A stretch of 64,000 nucleotides of DNA from Strigops habroptila (Eukaryota; Chordata; Aves; Psittaciformes; Psittacidae): the NCBI RefSeq assembly GCF_004027225.2, contig NC_044283.2, positions 9,752,992 through 9,816,991 of the forward strand, read 5' to 3'. Shown here piece by piece: positions 34,801-43,657 of the stretch (position 1 is its first letter; each line of letters opens with the position of its first letter). Made by a program: the position numbers and the translations under genes. Under the pieces are notes generated by a model that saw nothing but the letters and a program-made list of their open reading frames with translations, searched no databases and had not been told where the DNA came from.

Positions 34801-36531
34801 TTTCATAACATTCCTGTTGGCCCATTCCTCCTGCCTTTAAGTGTCTCCAAATGACAGAGATGGGGCTGTCCAACTCTTTGTTGCTAGCAGTGTGATGAAA
34901 ACAAAAATCATTTATAGCCTACTGTAAGAGGCATTTTCTGTGTTATTTAAAGCTAAATCTAATAACAGGCAAGTATGTTTTTTTGTATTTCTTGGCATTT
35001 TCCTCATCATTCCTCACAACACTTTAGTTTTCCCTCTGTTTTTTATTTTTGGTCTGTTAGCTTGCTGAATTTCCATACCTCCAAATAAGACACTGTTGTA
35101 TTTCCTTTCTGGAGGTATCCCAGCCATCACTGCAAACCAGTCCACACCACGTTGCAATGACAAGTAGAATCCATCCTGCAAAACAGATAAGTGGGACATA
35201 GGAGCAAGAAGACGGCTTCCGTGTTTTAATTTCAAAGAAAGCATCAGAACTTAGTGAACTAGAGGCAGTGTTAGATGATTCCTTCCCTCCTCCTCCTCCC
35301 AGGGACAATTTCCTCACTCGTCAGTTGTCATAGGCTAAAAATAGCTTAAATTGTGAATGCTAAGAGGCAGCAGATAATTTGGGTGGGGGAATGTCTGAAG
35401 TTGAACTTTTTTAAAGCATACTTGCTAAATCCTGAACTAAACAAAGCAGCACATCCTGAATCTTTCAATCAAAAAGGCAACATAAGACAGACTGTATCCC
35501 TCTGTACACAGACTATTTAGCCTGGGAGAACCAGGGGCTTGTAGGTCCAGAAAGAAGAGGTGTGAAAAAGAATGGTTCCTGAAAAGAGGAGGAGGACTTG
35601 AAAAGAAGAAGAGGGCCCTGAGAAGAAGGTGAAGATCTTTGCTATAGGAAATACACTGGAAGTGGGAGAAGATCCTGGAGATCAGAGCCCACGTTAGGGT
35701 TAGAGACAGGGTTGCAAGAAAGACAAAGCCTATAGCTGCAGTTGGAGTGGGGTTAGAAAGGGGTTGCAAGATGGAGGTGTGGGCTGCAAAAATAATTCTC
35801 CCATGACAACATTTTGTTCAGTAACACCTGAGAATGGTAACTGAGAGCACCTGCACAACCAGGAACCAAAACAACTTTCTGGCCTGTGTTCCCAGAGGAG
35901 CAGCTAGCTCCCTGCTAAGAATGGAAGTTGAGACATAGTGAACATGGTGCTGGGGTGGAAGCAAGCGAGTGTGTGAAATACTCCAGTAGGGTTAAAGCTC
36001 TCATCTCTTTGGTTCTTAGATAATCCCCAGTATGCAGATCCATTACAGATTGTCATTTACTCTGTCTCAGCAGTAACATTAGTGCAAGTCACAAATGCAC
36101 TGGTAATTAAAAGGATTAGCTCCTAGGAAGTACCTGAATTTTCCCCCGAACAGATCCCTTGTTTTACTGAAAAAGCAAGAGGGAAGAGTCTCATGCAGGG
36201 TCACAAATTCAGTCCATGAACCATTTAAAAGCACTGGATATTATTATTCTGCCTAGAGCTATTTGGTTTGCCCCAAGGCAAGTGATTTTTCTTCCATACT
36301 TCCCTAAAGACCTCATAGCTAACATTTTCAGCAGGCTGACTTTCTTTCTCTGTTGCTTACCCCAGTATGGCTGTAATAATCAAGGATGGAAGGAAACAGT
36401 GGCAAGATGAGGGCAAATCCCAACAAGTCGATGAAGAGTGCCAGGAAGACAATTGTAATAACACGACTAGAGTTATGTTCTTGCTTGTCACTGATGGAGC
36501 TGCTGCTTGTTCCTCTCTCTCGCGGGGCCAT
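16758..36531 (-). CDS. MFSD10: MFSD10 (TETRAN), major facilitator superfamily transporter, complete
   Basis: Twelve coding exons, all GT-AG, join in frame to 461 residues (human MFSD10 is 455). Exons in gene order: 36361-36531, 35079-35175, 32541-32644, 31435-31593, 29468-29656, 25044-25152, 23948-24059, 22538-22646, 20454-20544, 18920-18967, 17433-17522, 16758-16864. The protein is a 12-helix membrane transporter of the drug:H+ antiporter-like MFS group. Human TETRAN has been linked to efflux of organic anions. Visible signatures are loop 2-3 motif A (GAMSDCLGRRP) and the antiporter motif C in helix 5 (LGFTLGPMIGAYL). LSRIIGGISKGNVSLSTA lies between them. The start ATG at 36531 has a strong context (A at -3, G at +4) and lies 19 nt inside an exon whose acceptor is at 36551. 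The gene spans about 22 kb here, far more than its few kb in human. Confidence 0.97.
17433..17522 (-). CDS. MFSD10: MFSD10 coding exon 11
   Basis: 90 nt, phase 1-1, reading GSAGQKGRVMGILRSLGALA, then RALGPILSAT. Close to the human SPGQKGTVMGTLRSLGALARA loop and helix 11. Confidence 0.96.
18920..18967 (-). CDS. MFSD10: MFSD10 coding exon 10 (48 nt)
   Basis: Short exon, phase 1-1, encoding AAAIVIPCLSAVVSGYG across its joins. It matches human AAAVVVPCLSSVVAGYG (helix 10). Confidence 0.95.
20454..20544 (-). CDS. MFSD10: MFSD10 coding exon 9
   Basis: 91 nt, phase 0-1: AIILLIPAFLLIGWAANVAM, then LGAGLLLYSC. Matches the human ALLLLVPAFLLIGW helix 9 region. Confidence 0.95.
22538..22646 (-). CDS. 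MFSD10: MFSD10 coding exon 8
   Basis: 109 nt, phase 2-0: LQQGKMFFFIGITMAVIQGG, then YARRIKPGNEIRAVKR. The acceptor is ctag at 22647-22650. The more T-rich looking ttgcag seven bases further in cannot be used without losing the frame. Confidence 0.94.
23948..24059 (-). CDS. MFSD10: MFSD10 coding exon 7
   Basis: 112 nt, phase 1-2: NLQNLKTLGLAYFLYLFLF, then SGLEYTLSFLTHQRFQFS. It contains the highly conserved YFLYLFLFSGLEYTLSF helix and the following loop. Confidence 0.97.
24060..24081 (-). repeat. MFSD10: (TTTG)n microsatellite forming the exon 7 polypyrimidine tract
   Basis: On the gene strand the 3' splice site of exon 7 reads ccc(TTTG)4TTTAG immediately before the exon. A simple repeat thus provides the splice acceptor tract. 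Confidence 0.9.
25044..25152 (-). CDS. MFSD10: MFSD10 coding exon 6, central cytoplasmic loop
   Basis: 109 nt, phase 0-1: VSSVTSGFQTAVDLLSPLAL, then FRFSAVTRGKESPSEE. Corresponds to the long loop between helices 6 and 7. The DLLSPLAL and RFSAV blocks are conserved. Confidence 0.95.
26080..26200. repeat. Possible ancient MIR-like SINE fragment
   Basis: A 'caaagcactgcacagactttat' block is followed by 'cccagataaggaggga' and 'gtggcagagatt'. Order and wording resemble the core of MIR-type amniote SINEs, but it is strongly diverged. Similarity judged by eye only. Confidence 0.35.
27173..27270. repeat. Possible ancient MIR-like SINE fragment
   Basis: 'aaggcagagagactaagtaacgtcttgaaggctcag' resembles the 'gaggcagagaggttaagtaacttgcccaaggtcac' core of MIR-type elements. 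Judged by eye only. Confidence 0.4.
29468..29656 (-). CDS. MFSD10: MFSD10 coding exon 5, helices 5-6
   Basis: 189 nt, phase 0-0. It starts AMIGVAFSLGFTLGPMIGAY and ends LPETLPKEKR. It includes the antiporter motif C (GFTLGPMIG) and the conserved LPETLP end of helix 6. Confidence 0.97.
31435..31593 (-). CDS. MFSD10: MFSD10 coding exon 4, helices 3-4
   Basis: 159 nt, phase 0-0, beginning IGLITSYSLWAASRTFGVF and containing LSRIIGGISKGNVSLSTA. This last block is nearly identical to human and forms helix 4. Confidence 0.97.
32380..32490. repeat. Possible ancient MIR-like SINE fragment
   Basis: The segment ends 'cccaatcctttgtgctaaccacaagatcc', resembling the tail 'cagtcctgtgctctaaccactagacc' of old amniote SINEs. 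Low certainty. Confidence 0.35.
32541..32644 (-). CDS. MFSD10: MFSD10 coding exon 3, helix 2 and motif A
   Basis: 104 nt, phase 1-0: GLIGSIFSILQFFSSPLTGA, then MSDCLGRRPVILMTV. GAMSDCLGRRP is the MFS signature loop (GxxxDxxGRR). Confidence 0.96.
32645..35078 (-). other. MFSD10: MFSD10 intron 2, 2.4 kb
   Basis: Contains the CR1 copy at 34090-34870 and otherwise no supported feature. Confidence 0.75.
34090..34870 (-). mobile_element. CR1 LINE 3' fragment, about 0.8 kb
   Basis: The + strand reads as the reverse complement of a CR1 end. It opens 'atcataggataattcaggtt...agagacttctggaggtcacc'. Next come 'ctctctaggcagcttgtt' and 'cctcactgtgaaaaagttcctcctt', then 'tccaggctgaacaagcccag'. It extends upstream into the 3' end of the reverse-transcriptase ORF region. 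The longest CR1 copy in the window, in the same orientation as MFSD10. Confidence 0.87.
35079..35175 (-). CDS. MFSD10: MFSD10 coding exon 2
   Basis: 97 nt, phase 0-1: DGFYLSLQRGVDWFAVMAGI, then PPERKYNSVLFGG across the join. GVDWFA and KRYNSVLFGG-like blocks match human. Confidence 0.96.
36361..36531 (-). CDS. MFSD10: MFSD10 coding exon 1 with start codon and helix 1
   Basis: 57 codons from ATG 36529-36531 (MAPRERGTSSSS...) to the donor at 36360. Helix 1 reads VITIVFLALFIDLLGFALIL. An upstream in-frame ATG at 36564 would add 11 residues. However, a strong acceptor (tggaattttttag) ends at 36551 and would exclude it when the 5' non-coding exon is spliced on. The 461-residue product also fits the family length better. 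Confidence 0.9.
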
Positions 36532-36550
36532 GTTCCCAGGTGCTCTGCTT

Positions 36551-38710
36551 CTAAAAAATTCCATTTATAGCCAGTCAATAGGAAGCATTTTGCAGGTGTT
36601 TCATAAGAGTATCTTGCTAATTCATTCTCACTTTCTACAGACTTTGCAAAAATAAATATAAGCTACAGCAATATTAAGCTACTTGGTTTTCAAGGGAACA
36701 GGAACTTCAACTCTCTAGTCTTGGTTATTAGCTCAGCAACAAGTTTGCTTGCTTCAAGAACAGGCTATGAGGGCAGTAAGATAACAAACTCTATTATAGG
36801 AGCATCCCAAGTAAAACACAGAATTAAGGATCATTTGAAGGTGGTTAACATGTGAGCAATGCTAATACAACTTTCCCAAATGTTTTCAACTCAGCATTAC
36901 AGTAAAATAAATAAGAAAGGGCACTCTTCAGTATCTGCATTCAAGTAACTAATGATTTTTTTTAATGCCTTCAGTGTATACTAGAAATGACTAAAGCAAT
37001 AACAATTAAAAAACTTGGGGCATCAAATGATCAAGGCAGCATTTTAGTTTGTCAGAAATATCAGAACCATCAGGTTTTTTTGATAATACTCCAAAACTGT
37101 CTTAAAAGTCCTAAACAAGGATTTAGGCCATCTCACGTTCAGTATTTATCAAAGAAGTCAGCCCATATCCTGGAAAAAATCTCAGTTTCAACAAGTATCA
37201 AAATCAAGGAGTAATACACACACTATGAAACTGAAAAGTTCAGACTTGTAAAACATTACAGTATCTTGGCAATAAAACAATCACATTTGCAGTCCTTTCC
37301 ACTGCAAAAACCCCTGAACTTTAGTTGCACTGAAAGAGTAAAAAATGAGATGGAATTTCATCTAACAAAGTCAATCTATACCAAAATATCCATTGACTTT
37401 GATGACTCAGGATTGAAACCACTGAGCAATTCTTGATATAAATTATTACCTACGCAGGGCACTTGTGCATTTAACATCGTATTACACTAATTGAAGACCG
37501 TAACACTTTGTTATGCTCAGCAATAAATATTAGTGTGACATTTCTTTACTGTTCATTCTGTTTACTAGCACTGAAGCCTTATTAAAGTTCAAACACCATG
37601 AGGTAAACATGGAAGGGGACACACCTGCAATCCATTTATTAAACTCCTGCCATAATGCTCTTAAATCTGCTAGCGAACAGAGCAGCTTGGTTATGTTTGG
37701 GATCCTTTTATATGAAATGGCAAATCATCACCGCTATAAATATTTAGCATTATTTGTTTACCCAACTGATATAAAAGCATCGGGAGCCAAAACCAACCAT
37801 TCCTGTAGCCAAATCCTCTCTAGGTCTAAGAGTTGAGGGATGGGTTCATTGTGACAGATCCTATCTCGCTTTTTCTCACAATTTGTTTATTCATCCACTG
37901 AATTGTATGACCAAGCTGAACTTTATTCCAGGGCTATTTACACAGGGTAACATCCTTTACACGTTACCCTCATGGCCATTTCAGCTAGCGTGCGGCTTGA
38001 ACCTACTGATGCTAGCACTGACCTTTCATTTAGCTCCACTTTTGGCTATGTGGTTGCAATTTCCCTTACGCAATATCCCAAGGTACTACATGTTTCTGCC
38101 TTTGTGCTCCATCAGTTTTGTTGTTCAAACCTCTCCATATTTTATGCTAGGCAGGAAACCACTAAACATTTTATAAGCCCTGGCATCCCATCAGCAAAAA
38201 CAAAACACTTCACCTCTACCATGACATTTGATTTCTGTGAGAGGAGTTTGAAGAGGGGGGAGGATTTTCAGTTTAGGGATGTTGTTTGCCTGGACACTCG
38301 TGTCCCTGACACTCACTTGGCTCTACCCTGGTTCTTCCCAGCCATCCCCCCTTAGGATGTGTCTCATCGCTTCTGCCTTTGACCAGCCGGGTTTGATGCT
38401 GGGTTTTGATGCTGTGCCTCTCGGGAAGGGATCAGCAGCAAAGCTGGCCCTGCCCTAACGCGCAGACAGAGATTTGTCATCTGCCAGCAGGAAGAGTTCC
38501 ATCCTTCTGGTGTTTTCCTACCACCCCATCCCCTGCTCTGAAGTTTCCTAGGCCTGGCTTTACCTGCTGAGCCTTGAGAAGGCTCTGCTGGCTCCTTACC
38601 AAAGTCCTGATGCGGGTCAAGAGCGCGAGTTTCAATGGGGAAGAAAAAGACATAAAAGAAAGACGATAAAATAAAAGGCAATTTCCCAGAACAGCCAAAA
38701 CCTGAGGGCA
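36551..38710 (-). other. MFSD10: MFSD10 first intron (5'UTR intron), inferred
   Basis: Between the acceptor at 36551 and the CpG island. AT-rich, with no coding segment supported. The upstream boundary is uncertain. Gene-strand donors inside or next to the island include GTAAGG at 38594-38599 and GTAGGT at 38911-38916. Confidence 0.6.
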
Positions 38711-38714
38711 GAGG

Positions 38715-39185
38715 TGTCGGCGCTGGAGAACAGTGGAGTCCGCGGCGAGGACCCGCCATGCCCTATACAAGCACCCTCCGCCGCCGCCCGGCAGAGCCCC
38801 GGGGTCCCGTAGCCTCGCCGAGGCGAGCGGTGCCCAGCCCAGCCCCGGGGTCCCGGCCGCGCTCGCTCCCCCACTCCCCGCCGCCAGCAGAGCCGGCCCC
38901 GCCGCGGGCCACCTACCGCTCCTCAGGGGGCCGGGCCCGCAAGGGTGAACGGGCGGCTCCCCGCCGCCTGCCAAGAAGCCGTCCCTTGGGGATGCTGCGG
39001 GCGGGCGGCGGCGGCTCCTCCCCAGCGCTCCGCGGCGCACCGGCGGCCTTCCTCTTCCGGCCGCGGTGGAGCCGCTCCCGCCGCCATCCCCTCACAGGCG
39101 GGCTCCCCTCAGGAAGGCGGGAAGCTGCCGCTAGTCGGGGACGAGGGGGACTTAAAACCCAGGCTGAGGGACGTGCCTCGTCAAC
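38715..39185 (-). promoter_or_regulatory. MFSD10: CpG island, likely MFSD10 promoter and 5' non-coding exon
   Basis: The only strongly GC- and CpG-dense block in the window (many CCGCC/GGCGG boxes, SP1-like). It has no obvious TATA box. An ETS-type CTTCCGG lies at 39054-39060. It lies upstream of MFSD10 coding exon 1, and the NOP14 3' end is 4 kb further on, so it is placed to start MFSD10 on the - strand. Human MFSD10 also begins with a non-coding exon. Exact start site cannot be read from the sequence. Confidence 0.75.
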
Positions 39186-39267
39186 AGAGCCCCGCTGCTG
39201 ATAGATTAGTAGCTTAATGGGGTATCTCGTACCTCAGACCAGGGTTCCGTCTTACGCTAGAGATCTT

Positions 39268-39300
39268 TTTAGTGAAAAATCTTGTTTAGTGAAAAATCTG
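39268..39300. repeat. Short tandem duplication (17-nt unit, two copies)
   Basis: TTTAGTGAAAAATCTTG is followed directly by TTTAGTGAAAAATCTG, just beyond the CpG island. Confidence 0.85.
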
Positions 39301-40095
39301 TTCCAAGAAGAGAGGTATCTTCTTTTGTTAGTTGCTACATAGCCACGTTCCAGCAGCAGTTAGCTGTGGGTTTGATAAATCGGTATTTCCTGGAATCTGA
39401 CAAACAGAAAAGCGTAGTTACAAAAGACGTAACAAAGCTGCTCCCTTAAAACAGTGATTATATGAGCACAGAAAACATGGAAAGATTTGATATTGGTAGC
39501 ACTTTTTGCATTAGATATTGACAGCATTGTTTTCTTGTCCAGCCATGTCTGGTGTCCAAGCTGCCTCATTAAAACACGAGTATACTGTTACAAGTAGGCT
39601 AAGCACACGTATCTTTGTAGTCTTAAATACACAAGGATCTGCCAACAAAGTGTTCAAAGCAAATGGATGCAGGTGTTGAAAGGACTTCTGGTTCCCTTCA
39701 AAGTAATGTCATCCCGTTGGTGGTGTGGATTTATAGTTACTAGCTCTCAGATGAGGACCTGTCACTGACCAGTGACATCTCTGTCAGGGATTCCCAAGGA
39801 GCTTATGTAATGTAACATCAGGATTAACGTGCCAGTTAGATCAAATAGTGAGCTGCTACTCTTATGTTTACCCGAGCATTTTATGTCCTCAGTTTGGTGT
39901 GAGAAAAAGTATTTGATAGGTATGGCACATAGTCTGAAAACCAATTACAAAGCAAGGGTCGCTGCCGACTCAGAAGCAAACTTCTGCTCTGAGGTGCTTC
40001 ATTTAATGTCTCAAAAATAGATGCAGATATATTCTTCTGGCTCTGAATTACTGTATGTAACTGACCAGGCACCATCTGAATTCAGATGCAGTTAC

Positions 40096-40119
40096 AAAAA
40101 AAAAAAAAAAAAAAAAAAA
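40096..40119 (+). repeat. Poly(A) run, 24 nt
   Basis: Uninterrupted A24 followed by ttgaaataaataaat. Could be the tail of an old retroposed sequence, but the preceding sequence is not one I recognise. Confidence 0.9.
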
Positions 40120-40590
40120 TTGAAATAAATAAATCCAGCTCTTCCTGTCATTAAACCCACCAGCCTAAAGCTTTTGCAGATCCCTGAGCCCAGCTGTTAC
40201 TGCAGTCAACCATGTCATACAGTCCTACATGTAAACACAGTGCACTGCTTCTAGAACTAGATGGACAGGTCACTGCCCACCGATCCCTGGGGAACACCAG
40301 TCCAAAACCTTACAAGTTTGATAGATAGTAACTTGAATTTTTGTTTTAAACTACATTTAGTGATACTGATTTTTTTATGTCAGTCTTGGGTTTTTATTCA
40401 AGTAACACCTCTTCCACTGTGGCTTTTACTTCCCTGATCACTAACAAGCAATAGTATTGACCCAAACATTCATATTTTAAAGGATTTAATGTCATACAGG
40501 GTCTTCATTTTAGTATTTTATACTTAGCCAATGTTCAGAGTGCATGAAAAGCTTTAGTTGTCCACTGCAGACTTCATTTATTGAAGAGGG

Positions 40591-40702
40591 AAAAAAACCT
40601 CAAGCCCAACCAACCAAAAAAAAACCCCGAAACACCCCAAAACCCCAAGAAAAACCACTCCTCGAACAAACCCCAACTGCCCCCAAAGAACCCCTTACAA
40701 AT
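40591..40702 (+). repeat. C/A-rich low-complexity tract
   Basis: About 110 nt of A and C runs (AAAACCCC, CCCCAAAA units) with few G or T. Same character as the tracts at 2845, 6671 and 55449. Confidence 0.8.
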
Positions 40703-42344
40703 AACCAGTCATTTTAACTGCGAAAGATGGTATAGCCAATACATCTAGGACTGAGAATGTACCCATTTAGCTTGGGTGACAAACTCAGAGATCAAAAGCA
40801 GCCCATTTCTGGGAAGGTTTTGGCCCCTTCAATACCTAACAGCTCACAGTCCCAGAGTCATGATAAAGCTGCAAATGTTTTACGTCACAGCTTTTGTTTT
40901 TCCCCTTTTCCAAATGCCCAGAAGGCACGTTAAGAGGAAAGCAGCCCTGCCAGGTCCCATGGCTGAACAGGCTGCGTAGCACAAACACCACCCTTTGCCC
41001 AACAGAGCTTTGCTTCTGCTTCACACCAAACCCCACCTGCTGAGCTCAGGAGCAGCCTCAGTACCTCCATGTAGCAGAAGCTGATGCCAAAAAGTGGTGT
41101 CTTACACAGAATATGGTTACGCCACAGTAGGTGATAAGTTCTGCAAGGCGCGACTGAGAATATCACACTTCACACCAGCTTTCAGTTGACAACCAGAAGA
41201 CCAAACAAACAAGGAAGCTTTTCATGCTTCATAAAGAAGGTAATTTATGCAATTTCTAGGTGAACAGTTTTATTGTTACCCTATTCTTTACAGTATTCAT
41301 ATTCAGGATAGCTATTCTCTGGGACAGCTGGAGTTGACAGGTAATTACCTGAACTAAAGGCAAAACAGTAATTTTCCTTTTTTCGTGTCTGATGACTTGA
41401 TTTAGTTACAGAATGGTTTCTTTTCCACTAAGTAACAACAGATTTATAATTGCTAACAGATGTGTCAAAACGCCTGTTACAATTTCTGGTTGAAGAGCAA
41501 CAGAGACAAGAGAATAATAATGAATGTGATTGTGTTTAAGAAACTATGAGAAAGGGTTTGCTGCCTCTAAGCTTGCCCACATCCTTTCTAGTCCAAATGT
41601 TCAGACTTTCCTACCACCTTCTACAACATGAGAGCACCACCACTGCCTAGCTACTACAATGGCTACTATGGTAGTTAGGCATTGGCAAAACTATTGGACC
41701 ATATTGATTACTAAGCTGAGGCAAAACTAGGTAGTACTGCTTTCCCAGTCATGTTAAATACTCTATGTTATGCACTGCTGTTAGTACCAGGCTTGTAAAA
41801 TTAGATCTGACTTTAAGTATTGACAATACAATTTGTACAAGTGCATGCAACAACTTTCATTCCACATGACTTCAAATACGATTTTCAGTCTGGTATTCCT
41901 AAACAGGTATGTTGTTTCCCTGTCCTTTTTCTTTGTTCATCAGCATTGCAAAATATCCCTGTTCATTCTCTTGTCCCTTAAACACTATCATCCCATTTTA
42001 CTTGCATCTCTCCCTTATTTCTTTCTAAGTAAGTCCCTTACTGAGGAATAACAAGAAGCTGCAAGTGGTATCAAAAATCACTGCCCCAGGACCAAAGCGT
42101 AGCTGTCAGCCTCTCTGTGATTCTAATCCCAGCTGGGTAAATCCTCTGAAGCTACTTGCTATTGGAAAAATAAAGTCAGATAAATAATAATACTTTTTTG
42201 ACAGTTTATTTGTGCAAAGGAGAAATACAGTGGGACTAAAACCCTGAACTGAAAGTGCTGATTTATAGCATGAAATAGGAAGTCGCTCCTTCCTCATTAT
42301 TCAAGTCTTAAGTTCTTGGCTTGAATGTATAAAAAGTTTTGGTG

Positions 42345-42365
42345 TTTTTTTTTTTTTTTTTTTTT
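42345..42365 (+). repeat. Poly(T) run, 21 nt
   Basis: Uninterrupted T21. Opposite in polarity to the A24 run 2.2 kb away. Confidence 0.9.
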
Positions 42366-43373
42366 AAGTCCATACTGTGTCAAATGGAAACAAACCAGGA
42401 GGTATAACTAACCTGCTGAGATCCCTTTTAAGTTTCAGAAGATGGCTTTACTGATTTTAGAAACGTTAAAATAGATTTCTTTTCAGAAGCGTGAATGGTT
42501 TTACCTAAATCTTACTGACTTTTATGTGATGTGAGTATCTCCCCCACATGTAAGTAGTATCCAGCCTATTTTAACACTCAATACAACTGGTTTTGCAAGC
42601 AAAAAAAGCTGATGATAATCACACATTACTTTCACTGCTACCAGTGCACTAAGATTCAATGAAAGCCCTTCAAATAAAGTGCTTTTCTCTTTTAAGTACA
42701 TAGACAAACCTTTAACAAGATTTAACTTTCAAAGATAGTTTTGTCATTAGTTTCAATGTAAAGCCTTAAGTGTTTCAACTCATGCCCTCCTAGTTGTAGT
42801 CCTGCTTCCATTCCAAGTCTCATTTGAAAACAAACAGAACAAAGAAAACATTCTAAGCCAGTCTGAAACAACAGGCCTATGTGTTAAATCAGATTTACTG
42901 AGAGGATTTCACTGTCCACTTCAGACAGTTATGAATACACTGAGGAATCCTAGTTAACCACCCTATTATTAATAACAATAGATTATTAATTCTTAGTTAT
43001 ATATTAAGAATTTCAGAGCTGTGCTCAATTCAAGACTTACTGAAGAGCTGAATGGACCTACAGCTTTAACAAAGGACTTCTACTTCAAAGCCAGTTCCAT
43101 TACTCCACTGAATACATGAATTAGAATGTCCCAATGCTATAGGACTAATTAAAACATAACTGCTTAATTTGCAAATATACCACTGTGAGAGCTGCCTGCT
43201 GTTGTTCAGGATTAAAAAAGATTAACAAAAGGTTTCTGCTGTACAATTTTGTGTGTGTGTGTAATTCAAGTTAGACTAAGACCTGGTCTCACACACCTCA
43301 GAATTCTGATTATTCATCCAAATATTCTCTATTATTAAAATAAACAGAAGTATACCACATACAAAAGTGTTAC

Positions 43374-43379
43374 TTTATT
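43374..43379 (-). terminator. NOP14: Poly(A) signal of NOP14
   Basis: TTTATT on the + strand is AATAAA on the gene strand, about 180 nt after the NOP14 stop codon. It gives a short 3'UTR of about 200 nt. Confidence 0.65.
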
Positions 43380-43557
43380 TTCTTTATGAAAACCTGTGGA
43401 TTTTTCCAACACGCAGGTTCACTTTTTCAGACAGATCCAATGATGTTGTCTCCTCAAAAGGAATGCATTCAAAGAATGCAATTAAAATCTGTTCAAAAGC
43501 CCCAGGACTGGGCTATTTTATATGGGCAGTAAAACGAGTTTCCTGCTGTAGTCCCAA
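43380..43557 (-). other. NOP14: NOP14 3'UTR
   Basis: Short AT-rich segment between the stop codon and the poly(A) signal. Nothing else seen. Confidence 0.65.
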
Positions 43558-43657
43558 TTAATTCTTCCCTTTTTTCCTTTTCAATGCTTTCCATTCACCT
43601 TCCTGTGTAGCAAGGCTACCGAGAAGTTCTTTCACTTTTCTTTTTCTGGCTGCATCT
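43558..43657 (-). CDS. NOP14: NOP14 last coding exon
   Basis: Begins in phase 2 and reads [20 protein letters not shown], then [13 protein letters not shown] and TAA at 43558-43560. The lysine-rich end resembles a nucleolar localisation signal, as in human. Confidence 0.95.

Larger units (their letters stand above)
39186..43354. other. Intergenic region between MFSD10 promoter and NOP14 3' end
   Basis: AT-rich, 4.2 kb. It holds an A24 run (40096-40119), a C/A-rich tract (40591-40702), a T21 run (42345-42365) and a short GT repeat (43247-43262). No ORF with family resemblance and no RNA gene recognised. In human a NOP14 antisense lncRNA occupies the equivalent interval, but non-coding transcripts cannot be called from sequence alone. 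Confidence 0.65.

Noticed and set aside
38477-39201. Long open frames on both strands in the CpG island (up to 187 codons).
   Set aside because: GC-rich sequence has few stop codons. Frames are Arg/Ala/Pro/Gly-rich with no family resemblance and overlap each other on opposite strands.
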